Shown here: piece by piece, positions 16,837 through 25,626 of the stretch
Numbering within the stretch: the stretch's first letter is position 1
How the letters are laid out: each line of letters opens with the position of its first letter
Source: Streptomyces sulphureus DSM 40104
GTDB taxonomy: Bacteria; Actinomycetota; Actinomycetes; Streptomycetales; Streptomycetaceae
Length of the DNA stretch: 64,000 bases
NCBI RefSeq assembly: GCF_000381025.1
Contig: NZ_KB905815.1
Span: forward strand, 603,789-667,788
Reading direction: 5' to 3'
Made by a program: the position numbers and the translations under genes
Notes under the pieces: model-generated
Told to the model about the DNA's origin: nothing
Seen by the model: only the letters and a program-made list of their open reading frames with translations
Database searches by the model: none

Positions 16837-18498
16837 ATGCGACTGGTCTCTGACCCCGAAGCGCTGGTGGAGCGCGGTCTTCACGCCGGAAAGAAGATGC
16901 TGGGGCCACATCTGCGGCGGGATGCACAACCCATGACCACACCTCTCGCGGTAGAGGAAACGGACCGTGCGGACGAAGACGGTTCACAGAGCGCGGACAT
17001 GGCCGCCGAAAAGGAGTCGACCACCTGGCTGGTGCGCCACATGGAGCGTGGCGCGATCGAGGCGTCCGAAGTGCAGCGGCCCGTGGTCTTCCACGATCCT
17101 TATATGACGCTCGACGAGCACCTCGGCGAGGTGGAGCCCACCCTCGGCTCGGCTGTGGCGCGGCTGGCCGGCGGCCGGCCCGTGGAGGTCGGACCGGACC
17201 TCGTCCTGGCCCGCTACGATCACCTCGCCGAGCGAGTGGACCTGCGTTTGTCCCCCCTCCCCGCACGGCAGGCGACATCGGGCCCGAAGACTGTCCGGAC
17301 CATTGGCCGCGAAGCGGTCGTGGCCCGATTTGCCGAGGCGCTGGAACAGCTCCGACCTGCGGCGAACCGACTGATCGCCGGCTCGCCGAGGTTGGCCCCC
17401 TTGGCGAGTGCCGCACAGCCGTGGGCCGTGGACTCCCGGTTCGCGGACCTCGATGCGCTCATGGCGGAGCACGCCGTGGACGCCGTGCTCGCCACCTCAC
17501 CGATCAACATCGAGGAACTGACGGCGCAGCCCGAGCGGGGCGGAGCAGCACTGTGCCGACAGGGAGACTCCGAAGTCCGGCTCTACGGCACAGTCGACGC
17601 GGCCCTGGACGCGTTGTCCGGCCTCGGCGCAGGCAGGGTCCTGATCGAGCAGCACCATCTGCCGATCGGGCAGGCCATGGCACTGCGGCGAGCGGGACTC
17701 ACTTTGGTACCGGGCTCCGACGCCTTGTCGAAGTGGCGCGAGCGACGTGATCACCAGTACCTCCCGGCTCTCGTCCTCGTCACCAGTGCCAGCGCCTATG
17801 CGCTCGAGCGGGCGGTCAGTCGGACCCGCGAGCGGATCAAGGCCGGAGAGGCCGTGTCCGAACTGGACACGCAGCGCGCGTATCTCGACGAGGCACGCGC
17901 CTTCGCCGCCGGTCTCGGACTTCCCGGCTGCATCCAAGAGTTCTTCTCCAACTGCCATGCGGGCACCCGCACTCTGCACCCGTCCCTTGCGTCGTCGCAC
18001 GCGCTGAACGCCGATACCACCTCGCTCAAGCTCGACGCCGGGCTGGCGGTCGTCGTTGACGGGCTCACGCTCGCCACCTCGGATGTCGCACGAACCTACG
18101 TGGGGGACGACGACGCCGAGGCCGCCTACCGCCTCTTCCAACGGGTCGTCAGGGAGACCATCACCGACGTCATCCGACCCGGGGTGGGCTTCGCGGACAT
18201 CCACCGTCACGTTGTCGACCGCCTCCTCGGCGAACGCGCCTCGCTGGAGCAGGCCGGCCACTGGCCGGCCGGGGTCGACCTGCCGGTCAGATACGCGATG
18301 CGCAACGTCGGGCACCTGATGGGGCGCCAGGAGTCGTTCTCCTCCGAGTTCCGGCCCGGCGACCGGGAGGTCCTGCGCGTGGGCGACTACGGAGCATGCG
18401 AGATCCAGTGGCCCCTGGGCGCACACGCCATCGGTGCGGAGGACATGTGGCTCCTCACCCCGACCGGCACCGTCCTCCTCACCGACCGAGAAAGCTGA
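16837..18498 (+). CDS. M24-family metallohydrolase (Xaa-Pro peptidase-like)
   Basis: This protein has up to 553 residues. The C-terminal 'pita-bread' domain is recognisable: LDAG and then SDVART supply the two aspartate ligands, NVGHLMGRQE the histidine, and GAEDMWLL a glutamate. The usual second glutamate (in a TIEPG-like motif) is not evident, where RVGDYGAC is found. It may therefore be a non-peptidase member, such as creatinase- or DddP-like hydrolases. Start: ATG 16837 has GGGGAG six bases before it; ATG 16933 or 16999 would give a more typical length. It is the first gene of the operon. Confidence 0.7.
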   Translation: MRLVSDPEALVERGLHAGKKMLGPHLRRDAQPMTTPLAVEETDRADEDGSQSADMAAEKESTTWLVRHMERGAIEASEVQRPVVFHDPYMTLDEHLGEVEPTLGSAVARLAGGRPVEVGPDLVLARYDHLAERVDLRLSPLPARQATSGPKTVRTIGREAVVARFAEALEQLRPAANRLIAGSPRLAPLASAAQPWAVDSRFADLDALMAEHAVDAVLATSPINIEELTAQPERGGAALCRQGDSEVRLYGTVDAALDALSGLGAGRVLIEQHHLPIGQAMALRRAGLTLVPGSDALSKWRERRDHQYLPALVLVTSASAYALERAVSRTRERIKAGEAVSELDTQRAYLDEARAFAAGLGLPGCIQEFFSNCHAGTRTLHPSLASSHALNADTTSLKLDAGLAVVVDGLTLATSDVARTYVGDDDAEAAYRLFQRVVRETITDVIRPGVGFADIHRHVVDRLLGERASLEQAGHWPAGVDLPVRYAMRNVGHLMGRQESFSSEFRPGDREVLRVGDYGACEIQWPLGAHAIGAEDMWLLTPTGTVLLTDRES

Positions 18499-18505
18499 CA
18501 CCACC

Positions 18506-20170
18506 ATGAACAGCGAAACCGCGCCGCGTCCCGGCGGCCACGCCGTCGTCGAGCAGCTCCTGGAGCACGGCGTCGACCGGGCGTTCGGCGTCCCCGGCGA
18601 GAGTTACCTCGCCGTACTCGACGGCCTCTACGAACACCGCGAGGCCATCGACATGGTCGTCACCCGCCAGGAGGGGGGCGCCGCCATGATGGCGGCCGCC
18701 CACGGCAGGCTGACCGGCCGTCCGGGTGTATGCCTGGTCACTCGCGGCCCGGGGGCGACGAACGCCAGCATCGGCGTCCACGTCGCCTCGCAGGACGCCA
18801 GTCCGATGGTGCTCTTCGTCGGCCAGGTTCCCCGCTCCCGTCGCGGAACCCGGGCCTTCCAAGAGATCGACTACGCGGCCATGTTCGGCACGGTGGCCAA
18901 GGAGGTCGTCGAGATCGACCTGCCCGAGCGCGTTCCCGAGTTGGTGGCCCGCGCCCTGACCACGGCGGTGGCGGGCGAGCCCGGACCGGTGGTCGTGGTG
19001 CTGCCGGAGGATGTGCTGACCGAGCGGACCACCGCGCCGGTCATACCCCACCGACCGTCCGCGCGCTCGCAGCCGTACCCGGCCGACACCGAGCGCGCGG
19101 TGGAACTCCTCACCACCGCACGGTCCCCCGTCGTCATCGTCGGACGGTGCGGCTGGAGCGAGGCGGGGCTGGAGCGTCTACGGACCTTCGCCGAGAGTTC
19201 TGCGATACCGGTGGCCACGACCGTCCGCTGCCAGGACCTGATCGACAACAGCTCCCCTGCCTATGTCGGAACACTCGGGCTGCGCACCACGCCTGGTTTG
19301 GACCGGCGGCTCGAAGGAGCCGACCTCGTGGTGCTCCTCGGCACCCGGCCCGACGCACTGTCAGCGGCGGAGCTGCCGCTGAAGGGCGGGAGCGGAAGCG
19401 CCGAAGGTCCGGCAGTGGTGCACGTCTACCCGGAACCCACGGTTCTCGCGCACACCTTCCCCTCCGAACTCGCCATCGCCGCCTCGCCCGAGGCGTTCCT
19501 GGAGACGCTGCCGGAGAATCTCGAGCGCTCTTCGGAACGCGAGGAGTGGTGCGCGGCCCTGCGCCGGCGCCTGGTCGAGGGGTACGACATGGGCGCCGCC
19601 GACGAGCAGGCTGCGGCGTTCATGCGGGTCTTCGACAAGCACGCCCCCACGGACGCCGTCCTGACCATGGGGGCCGGGAACTACACGGCCTGGGCACAGC
19701 GGCACCACCGCTACACCGTCTACCCCTCGCAAGTAGCCACCCAGAGCGGCGCGATGGGGTACGGCGTCCCCGCGGCCGTCGCCGCCGCCTTCGCCCAACC
19801 GGACCGGAAGGTGGTCGCGTTCGCCGGTGACGGCTGCTTTCTGATGACCGGCCAGGAGCTCGCGACGATGGCCCGCTATCGCTTGGACGTCCTCACCGTC
19901 GTCGTCAACAACTCCCGGTACGGAACCATCCGCGACCACCAGGAACGGCACTATCCGGGACGCGTGAGCGGTACCGGGCTCACCAATCCGGATTTCGTCC
20001 AACTTGCACAGTCCTTCGGGGCGGCCGCTGCCCGGGTGGGCACTGCTGAGGAATTCTCCGACGCCCTCGCCAAGCTGCTCGATACTCCCGGACCCTCGTT
20101 GATCGAGATCGAATTCGACATGCCGGCCACACGGCCGTCTCCACCTTCCCACGCAGGAGCACCGGCATGA
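18506..20170 (+). CDS. Thiamine pyrophosphate-dependent enzyme, acetolactate synthase-like
   Basis: This 554-residue three-domain TPP enzyme has the activating glutamate at residue 56 (RQEGGAAM), a central domain, and the TPP/Mg motif opening with GDGCFLMTGQELAT and closing with VVNNSRYG near residues 435-470. Family members decarboxylate or carboligate 2-oxo acids. The operon also encodes enzymes that would make 2-oxoglutarate and oxidise an aldehyde. A 2-oxo acid decarboxylase, for example 2-oxoglutarate to succinic semialdehyde, is a reasonable inference. It starts 7 bases after the M24 gene. Confidence 0.8.
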   Translation: MNSETAPRPGGHAVVEQLLEHGVDRAFGVPGESYLAVLDGLYEHREAIDMVVTRQEGGAAMMAAAHGRLTGRPGVCLVTRGPGATNASIGVHVASQDASPMVLFVGQVPRSRRGTRAFQEIDYAAMFGTVAKEVVEIDLPERVPELVARALTTAVAGEPGPVVVVLPEDVLTERTTAPVIPHRPSARSQPYPADTERAVELLTTARSPVVIVGRCGWSEAGLERLRTFAESSAIPVATTVRCQDLIDNSSPAYVGTLGLRTTPGLDRRLEGADLVVLLGTRPDALSAAELPLKGGSGSAEGPAVVHVYPEPTVLAHTFPSELAIAASPEAFLETLPENLERSSEREEWCAALRRRLVEGYDMGAADEQAAAFMRVFDKHAPTDAVLTMGAGNYTAWAQRHHRYTVYPSQVATQSGAMGYGVPAAVAAAFAQPDRKVVAFAGDGCFLMTGQELATMARYRLDVLTVVVNNSRYGTIRDHQERHYPGRVSGTGLTNPDFVQLAQSFGAAAARVGTAEEFSDALAKLLDTPGPSLIEIEFDMPATRPSPPSHAGAPA

Positions 20171-21498
20171 GCCACAGCACACGCACAAGGCCAGACCCCG
20201 GCCCCGTGTCAACGGGCCCCGGGAAGGTGGCCGCAGGGGCGGCGATCGGGCAATTCGTCGAGTGGTACGACTACGGCATATACGGCTTCCTCGCCGTTCC
20301 GATCGCCGGTCAATTCTTCGCTTCCTCCGACCCCACGACGGCGCTCCTCTCCACCTTTGCCGTGTTCGCCGTCCCCTTCGTCGCCCGTCCCTTCGGTGGC
20401 GTACTGTGCGGCTACCTCGCCGACAAGTTCGGCCGCCAACGGGTGTTGGTCGGCGTGCTGCTCATGATCTCTGCGGCCACCGTCCTCATGGGCCTGCTTC
20501 CCGGGCAGGCGACGATCGGCGTCGCCGCCCCGCTGCTACTGGTGCTGCTGCGGCTGGTGCAAGGACTCTCGGCAGGCGGCGAAGTCGTCAACGCGATGTC
20601 CTTCGTGGCCGAGCACGCACCCCCGCGCCGACGAGCGTTCCTCATGAGCTGGGGCCAGTCCGGGGCCTTTGCCGCCATGCTGGTCGGGAACCTCGCCGGA
20701 TTGACACTGGCTTCCGCACTCGACAGCGATCAGGTCGATTCCTGGGGCTGGCGGCTCCCCTTCCTGCTGGCACTGCCACTCGCGATCATCGGCATGTACA
20801 TGCGCCGCCGCCTCGACGAGTCACCGGCATTCCGCGCGATGCAAGAAGCAGCCGCCGAGGAACGCACCCCGCTGCGCACCGCGCTGACCGCACCCGGAGT
20901 ACGGCGCGCGATCCTCCTCTGCGCCGCACTGTGCCTGCTCAACAGCAGTGGTTACTACGCCCTGTTCACCTACATGCCCACCTATTTGACGGTCGACCTC
21001 GGACACTCCCAGTTGCAGGCCTTCGCGGCGACAGGGGCCGCGATCATCGTGCTGCTTCTCGTCATTCCTCCGGCGGCAGCACTGTCCGACCGCATCGGGC
21101 GGCGCCCGATGCTCATCGGCTCCTCGGTCGCCATGACAGTCGTGGCCGTACCCGCCTTCTTCGCACTGCAGTCCGGGATCGGCTGGATGATGCTCGGCCT
21201 CGCCTCCCTCGGTATCTGCTTCGCCGGATACACGGGTGCTATTCATGCGGCTCTTGCCGAGCTCTTCACGACCCGAATACGGGTCACCGCCTACGCCGTC
21301 GGCTACAACTTCTCGACCGCCATATTCGGCGGGGCCGCACCGTTCCTGATGGTCTCCCTCATCGATCTCACAGGCAGTGAACTGATCCCTGCCTACTACG
21401 TCGCCCTCACCGCGCTGGGAACAGCGGCGTCCGCGTACGCGATGCGGGAGACCAGTGGAATCGAACTCAACGAGCTCAACAAAGGAGTGCAAGAATAA
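20167..21498 (+). CDS. MFS transporter, metabolite:H+ symporter (MHS) family
   Basis: These 443 residues have about twelve helices. The N-terminal QFVEWYDYGIYGFLA motif (about residues 25-40) is diagnostic of the MHS branch, which includes ProP, KgtP and ShiA and imports organic acids or zwitterions. FGRQRVLVGVLL, the loop-2-to-3 motif, is also present. It overlaps the TPP enzyme gene by ATGA and shares one base with the following dehydrogenase gene. It is the likely uptake system for the pathway, with an organic acid such as 2-oxoglutarate or a dicarboxylate as candidate substrate. Confidence 0.88.
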   Translation: MSHSTRTRPDPGPVSTGPGKVAAGAAIGQFVEWYDYGIYGFLAVPIAGQFFASSDPTTALLSTFAVFAVPFVARPFGGVLCGYLADKFGRQRVLVGVLLMISAATVLMGLLPGQATIGVAAPLLLVLLRLVQGLSAGGEVVNAMSFVAEHAPPRRRAFLMSWGQSGAFAAMLVGNLAGLTLASALDSDQVDSWGWRLPFLLALPLAIIGMYMRRRLDESPAFRAMQEAAAEERTPLRTALTAPGVRRAILLCAALCLLNSSGYYALFTYMPTYLTVDLGHSQLQAFAATGAAIIVLLLVIPPAAALSDRIGRRPMLIGSSVAMTVVAVPAFFALQSGIGWMMLGLASLGICFAGYTGAIHAALAELFTTRIRVTAYAVGYNFSTAIFGGAAPFLMVSLIDLTGSELIPAYYVALTALGTAASAYAMRETSGIELNELNKGVQE

Positions 21499-22643
21499 TG
21501 CAGGACCTCTTCCCGGGTATCGACGAGTGGGGCCCCGAGAAAGTCGTCGCGGTCTCCGACGCCAGAACAGGGATGAAGGGCGTACTTGTCATCGACAACA
21601 CCGCTCGCGGGATAGGCAAGGGCGGGACCCGGATGTCCCCCACGCTCACCGTCGGAGAGGTCGCTCGACTCGCTCGTGTGATGACCTGGAAGTGGGCGGC
21701 CACCGACCTGTTCTTCGGCGGCGCCAAGGCCGGAATCCTCGGCGACCCGGCCGGAGCGGACAAGGAACAGGTCGTCAGGGCCTTCGCCCGGAAGCTCTCG
21801 AACGAGGTGCCCGAGGAGTACGTCTTCGGTCTCGACATGGGACTGACCGAGAACGACGCCGCCCTCATCCAGGACGAACTGGGTTTCCGAGGCGCCGCCG
21901 TGGGCCTGCCGGCGGTTCTCGGCGGAATGCCGTACGACGAACTCGGCGTCACCGGTCACGGGGTGGCCGAAGCCGTCGCCACCAGCCTGGAAATCGACGG
22001 CGTTGCGCTCTCCGGGGCTCGGGTGGCGGTCCAGGGGTTCGGCGCGGTCGGCGCCGCAACAGCCGAACGCCTGGCGAAGCTGGGGGCGACCGTCGTCGCC
22101 ATCTCCACCTCACAGGGTGCCCTGCACGATCCCGACGGCATCGACGTACCCGCCTTGCTCCGGCTGCGCGCCACGCACGGGGACGCCTGCGTCCAGCACT
22201 ACGACTCCCCCACGCTGCCCCTCGGCACGGAACTCACCACCGACGCCGACGTCCTGGTCCCCGCCGCCCGCCAAGACGTGATCGATCTCGACCTGGTCGA
22301 GCAGGTCAAGGCCCGGTTCATCGTCGAGGGCGCCAACCTTCCCGTCACCCAAGGAGCACTGCGGGCCCTCCATGAGCAAGGGGTCCGGATCGTCCCGGAC
22401 TTCATCGCCAACGCCGGCGGCACCATCGCCGCCTCCTTCTCCATGGACGCACGGCAGTCGGCCTTCCGTCCCGACACCGACGCGGTCTTTGCGACCACCT
22501 CCGACAAGATCCGCGCCAACGTCCTCAGCGTCACCGAGAAGTCCCGGGCGGAGGAGCTCCTTCCGCACGACGCGGCACGCGCACTGGCCCAGGACCGCGT
22601 GCGCCGGGCCATGGAGGTACGTGGCGGAAACAAGCGGACCTGA
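21498..22643 (+). CDS. Glu/Leu/Phe/Val-type amino acid dehydrogenase
   Basis: This 381-residue enzyme shares the A of the upstream TAA with its ATG. The N-terminal catalytic domain has GKGGTRMSP, MTWKWA and the lysine-bearing FGGAKAGI, then FGLDMG with the catalytic aspartate. The C-terminal NAD(P) fold has GFGAVGAATA. It reversibly deaminates an L-amino acid to its 2-oxo acid. Glutamate to 2-oxoglutarate fits the neighbours best, but substrate residues cannot be assigned with confidence. Confidence 0.85.
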   Translation: MQDLFPGIDEWGPEKVVAVSDARTGMKGVLVIDNTARGIGKGGTRMSPTLTVGEVARLARVMTWKWAATDLFFGGAKAGILGDPAGADKEQVVRAFARKLSNEVPEEYVFGLDMGLTENDAALIQDELGFRGAAVGLPAVLGGMPYDELGVTGHGVAEAVATSLEIDGVALSGARVAVQGFGAVGAATAERLAKLGATVVAISTSQGALHDPDGIDVPALLRLRATHGDACVQHYDSPTLPLGTELTTDADVLVPAARQDVIDLDLVEQVKARFIVEGANLPVTQGALRALHEQGVRIVPDFIANAGGTIAASFSMDARQSAFRPDTDAVFATTSDKIRANVLSVTEKSRAEELLPHDAARALAQDRVRRAMEVRGGNKRT

Positions 22644-22718
22644 AACCAGCTCAGGCAAGTCGGCCCGCCCAAGGCGACGTCGTGGCCGGCAACGATCCTC
22701 ATCGGAAGCAGGAACACA

Positions 22719-24143
22719 GTGACTCATCCGCGAATCGCACTTCTCATCGACGGGGAGGAGGTCCACGACACCGGGCAGAGCGTGCCCGTCGTCAACCCCG
22801 CCGATGAAGCCGTGCTCGGACAACTGCCCTACGTCGACCACTCGTTGCTCGGTCGGGCCGCCTCCGCGACCGGTGCGGGCTTCGCGCAGTGGCGGACGAC
22901 ACCAGCACGACAACGGGCCCGCGCGCTCGCGGACGCCGCGGACATCCTGGAGGCGCAGCTCGACGAGAACAGCCGGCTGCTCACCCTCGAACAGGGAAAG
23001 CCGCTCCGCGAGGCGAAGGCGGAATGGCGTGCCACGATCGATGTGCTCCGCTGGTTCGCCGAAGAGGCCCGACGCACCTACGGCCGGGTGATCCCGGACG
23101 GCCCCGGCACGCAGCACCTGGTCGTCAGTCAACCGGTCGGACCGGTACTCGCACTCACCCCCTGGAACGTCCCGGCCCTCGCCGCTGGGCGCAAGCTGGC
23201 CCCGGCGCTTGCTGCCGGGTGCTCGGTCGTCCTCAAAGGTGCCGCGGAGACTCCGTCGGCGGGCTACGCGCTCGTCTCCGCGCTGCACGCCGCCGGGGTG
23301 CCGCGCAGGGCGGTGCAGCTCGTCTTCGGCGAGCCCGCCCAGGTCTCCGAATACCTGATCGGCGCCCCGGCGATTCGCAAGGTGTCCTTCACCGGTTCCA
23401 CGAGGGTCGGACGCATCATCGCCGGTCTGGCAGCCCAGGGACTCAAGCGGTCGACGCTCGAACTCGGCGGCCACGCACCGGTGTTGGTGTTTCCCGACGT
23501 CGACGCACAGGTAGCCGCCAGGGAAGCAGCCGCATGGAAGTTCCGCAGCGGCGGCCAGATCTGTGCCTCGCCGACCCGCTTCCTGGTGCACGAGGCCGTA
23601 CTCGACGAATTCACCGCGGCGTTCGCCGAAGCAGCGGCGGAGATCCACGTCGGCGACGGCCTCGACCCCGACACTGCCATGGGCCCCCTCATCACTCGCC
23701 AACGACTCGAGGACGTCGACGAGTTGGTCACCGATGCCGTCGAGCACGGCGCCTCGCTGCTCACTGGCGGCCCCGATCCGCGGACGAAGGGCTTCTTCTA
23801 CCGGCCGACCGTCCTCAGCGGCGTCAGCGAAGACGCCCGGATCATGCGGGAGGAGCCGTTCGGTCCGGTCGCACCGATCACCTCGTTCACCGACTACGAC
23901 GACGCCCTCGCCCAGGCCAACGCGGTACCGGTCGGCCTGGCCGGATACGTGGTAACCGACTCCCGTCGGACCGCCCGCGCCGCGGCGGAAGACCTGAAGG
24001 TGGGGGTCGTGGGCATCAACGACTACAACTGCTCCCGCTGCGAGGTCCCCTTCGGGGGCGTGAAGGACACCGGTTGGGGCCAGGAAGGCGGCCTGGAAGG
24101 CATCGAGCCCTACCTGGTCCACAAGGCCGTCCTCAACGCCTGA
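22719..24143 (+). CDS. NAD(P)-dependent aldehyde dehydrogenase, succinate-semialdehyde type
   Basis: These 474 residues have the full aldehyde dehydrogenase fold. TPWNVPAL and the coenzyme-binding GSTRVG segment lead to the general base in LELGGHAP and the catalytic cysteine in GGQICASPTRF. GTG 22719 has AGGA five bases upstream. Similarity to succinate-semialdehyde dehydrogenases and its position after a TPP enzyme suggest oxidation of succinic semialdehyde to succinate. Other aldehydes remain possible. Confidence 0.85.
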   Translation: MTHPRIALLIDGEEVHDTGQSVPVVNPADEAVLGQLPYVDHSLLGRAASATGAGFAQWRTTPARQRARALADAADILEAQLDENSRLLTLEQGKPLREAKAEWRATIDVLRWFAEEARRTYGRVIPDGPGTQHLVVSQPVGPVLALTPWNVPALAAGRKLAPALAAGCSVVLKGAAETPSAGYALVSALHAAGVPRRAVQLVFGEPAQVSEYLIGAPAIRKVSFTGSTRVGRIIAGLAAQGLKRSTLELGGHAPVLVFPDVDAQVAAREAAAWKFRSGGQICASPTRFLVHEAVLDEFTAAFAEAAAEIHVGDGLDPDTAMGPLITRQRLEDVDELVTDAVEHGASLLTGGPDPRTKGFFYRPTVLSGVSEDARIMREEPFGPVAPITSFTDYDDALAQANAVPVGLAGYVVTDSRRTARAAAEDLKVGVVGINDYNCSRCEVPFGGVKDTGWGQEGGLEGIEPYLVHKAVLNA

Positions 24144-24159
24144 CCTCCGCAACAGTGTT

Positions 24160-24202
24160 GCTGGTGGTGCCTCGCCGCGCACGGCGGCGGAGCACCACCA
24201 GC
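24160..24202 (+). terminator. Long intercistronic hairpin before lhgO
   Basis: An 11-bp perfect stem (GCTGGTGGTGC / GCACCACCAGC) encloses an inner GC stem (CGCCG-N4-CGGCG). It sits in the 115-bp gap between the aldehyde dehydrogenase and the oxidase. It may be a partial terminator or an RNA-stability element that lowers lhgO expression relative to upstream genes. Confidence 0.6.
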
Positions 24203-24258
24203 CCCGTTCACACCGCCGAGGTCGGCTCACCCGGCCCCGCACAGCTAAGGACATCGTC

Positions 24259-25479
24259 ATGTCACACACCACGGCCGCGGTCATCGGCGGCGGCATCATC
24301 GGACTCGCGGTCGCTCGAGAGCTGCACCATGCCCTTCCCGACGCCGACATCACCGTCTTCGAGAAGGAAGCCGGCGTCGCCACGCAGCAGACCGGCCACA
24401 ACAGCGGTGTGGTGCACGCCGGTCTGTACTACGAACCCGGCAGCCTCAAGGCACGTCTCTGCCGACGGGGCGTGGAGCTGCTCGCGGAGTACGCCGACCG
24501 GCACGACGTACGCTACGAAGCCTGCGGAAAGCTCGTCGTCGCCCAGAACCAGGGCGAGTTGGAACGCCTGCACGCGATTCACGCTCGGGCGGTGGCCAAC
24601 GGGGTGCCCGATGTCCGCATGATCGGCCCCGCGGAGATCAAGGAGATCGAGCCGCACGCGCGCGGCATCGCCGCCCTGCACTCGCCGCACACCGCCATCG
24701 TCGACTACCCCGGCATCGCCCGGGCGCTGGCAAGCGATGTCGAAGCCGCCGGCGGCCAGGTCAAGTTGGGCCACGAGGTCAAAGCCGTTCACGAACGGTC
24801 CGCGGAAGCCGTGGTGGTCACCGAACACGGCGAGGAGCGCTTCGACCTGGTCATCACCTGCGCGGGGCTGCAGTCCGACCGGCTCGCCCGCAGCTCGGGC
24901 GATGCCTCCGCGCCGGCCATCGTGCCCTTCTTCGGAGACTACTTCCTCCTCCGCCGCGAGACGGCCGAACTGGTGAAGGGCCTCATCTACCCCGTTCCCG
25001 ACCCCCGTTACCCCTTCCTCGGCGTCCACCTCACCCGCCGTATCGACGGAACGGTCGTCCTCGGCCCCAATGCTTTCCTCTCCCTGGCCCGAGAGGGCTA
25101 CCAACGCGGCACGATCTCCCTCCCCGACCTCCGCGAAGCCGTCGGATCGCTCGCCTTCTGGCGCTTCGCCGCCCGCAACATCCCCGCTGCCTTCCGCGAG
25201 TCCAAGTCCGTCCTCAGCACCCGATCCTTCGTCGAACAGGCCCGCACCTACGTACCGGAGATCTCACTCGCCGACGTACGCCGCGGCCCCCGGGGCATCC
25301 GCGCCCAGGCGATGCACGCAGACGGCAGCCTGGCAGACGACTTCGTCATCACCGGAACCTCCCGCGTCCTCCACATCCGCAACGCCCCCTCACCGGGCGC
25401 CACCTCATCGCTGGCAATCGCCGAACACATCGTCCGCGAAGCGCTCAACCGCAAGAACCCGCAGATCGCCGAGAGTTGA
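24259..25479 (+). CDS. lhgO: L-2-hydroxyglutarate oxidase
   Basis: This 406-residue FAD oxidoreductase of the DAO family has GGGIIGLAVAREL at the N-terminus and the LhgO-typical TQQTGHNSGVVHAGLYYEPG segment near residues 47-66. LhgO enzymes oxidise L-2-hydroxyglutarate to 2-oxoglutarate and feed electrons to the quinone pool. This places it with the glutamate-type dehydrogenase as a second source of 2-oxoglutarate. It is the last gene of the cluster, separated from the ALDH gene by a hairpin. Confidence 0.88.
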   Translation: MSHTTAAVIGGGIIGLAVARELHHALPDADITVFEKEAGVATQQTGHNSGVVHAGLYYEPGSLKARLCRRGVELLAEYADRHDVRYEACGKLVVAQNQGELERLHAIHARAVANGVPDVRMIGPAEIKEIEPHARGIAALHSPHTAIVDYPGIARALASDVEAAGGQVKLGHEVKAVHERSAEAVVVTEHGEERFDLVITCAGLQSDRLARSSGDASAPAIVPFFGDYFLLRRETAELVKGLIYPVPDPRYPFLGVHLTRRIDGTVVLGPNAFLSLAREGYQRGTISLPDLREAVGSLAFWRFAARNIPAAFRESKSVLSTRSFVEQARTYVPEISLADVRRGPRGIRAQAMHADGSLADDFVITGTSRVLHIRNAPSPGATSSLAIAEHIVREALNRKNPQIAES

Positions 25480-25600
25480 CGCACTCCCCCGTCAGGACCT
25501 GCTCGGGCTACCGGTGCCACGTGCTCGTGCGACTCGGGCGGTGTGCGGCAGGCGGCGGGGACGAGCGGGCCGGGGACGCCGTGCGCGGCACCGAGCAGGT

Positions 25601-25618
25601 GGCGCCCCTCCGGGCGCC
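25601..25618. terminator. Bidirectional terminator hairpin
   Basis: GGCGCCC and GGGCGCC form a 7-bp stem with a 4-base loop between the convergent lhgO and Lrp-type genes, just past the Lrp stop. It could end transcription from both sides. Confidence 0.5.
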
Positions 25619-25626
25619 GGCGGGCA

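Noticed and set aside
22110..24401. A 763-codon reverse frame over the dehydrogenase genes.
   Set aside because: Antisense shadow of two conserved enzymes; no motif could be recognised.
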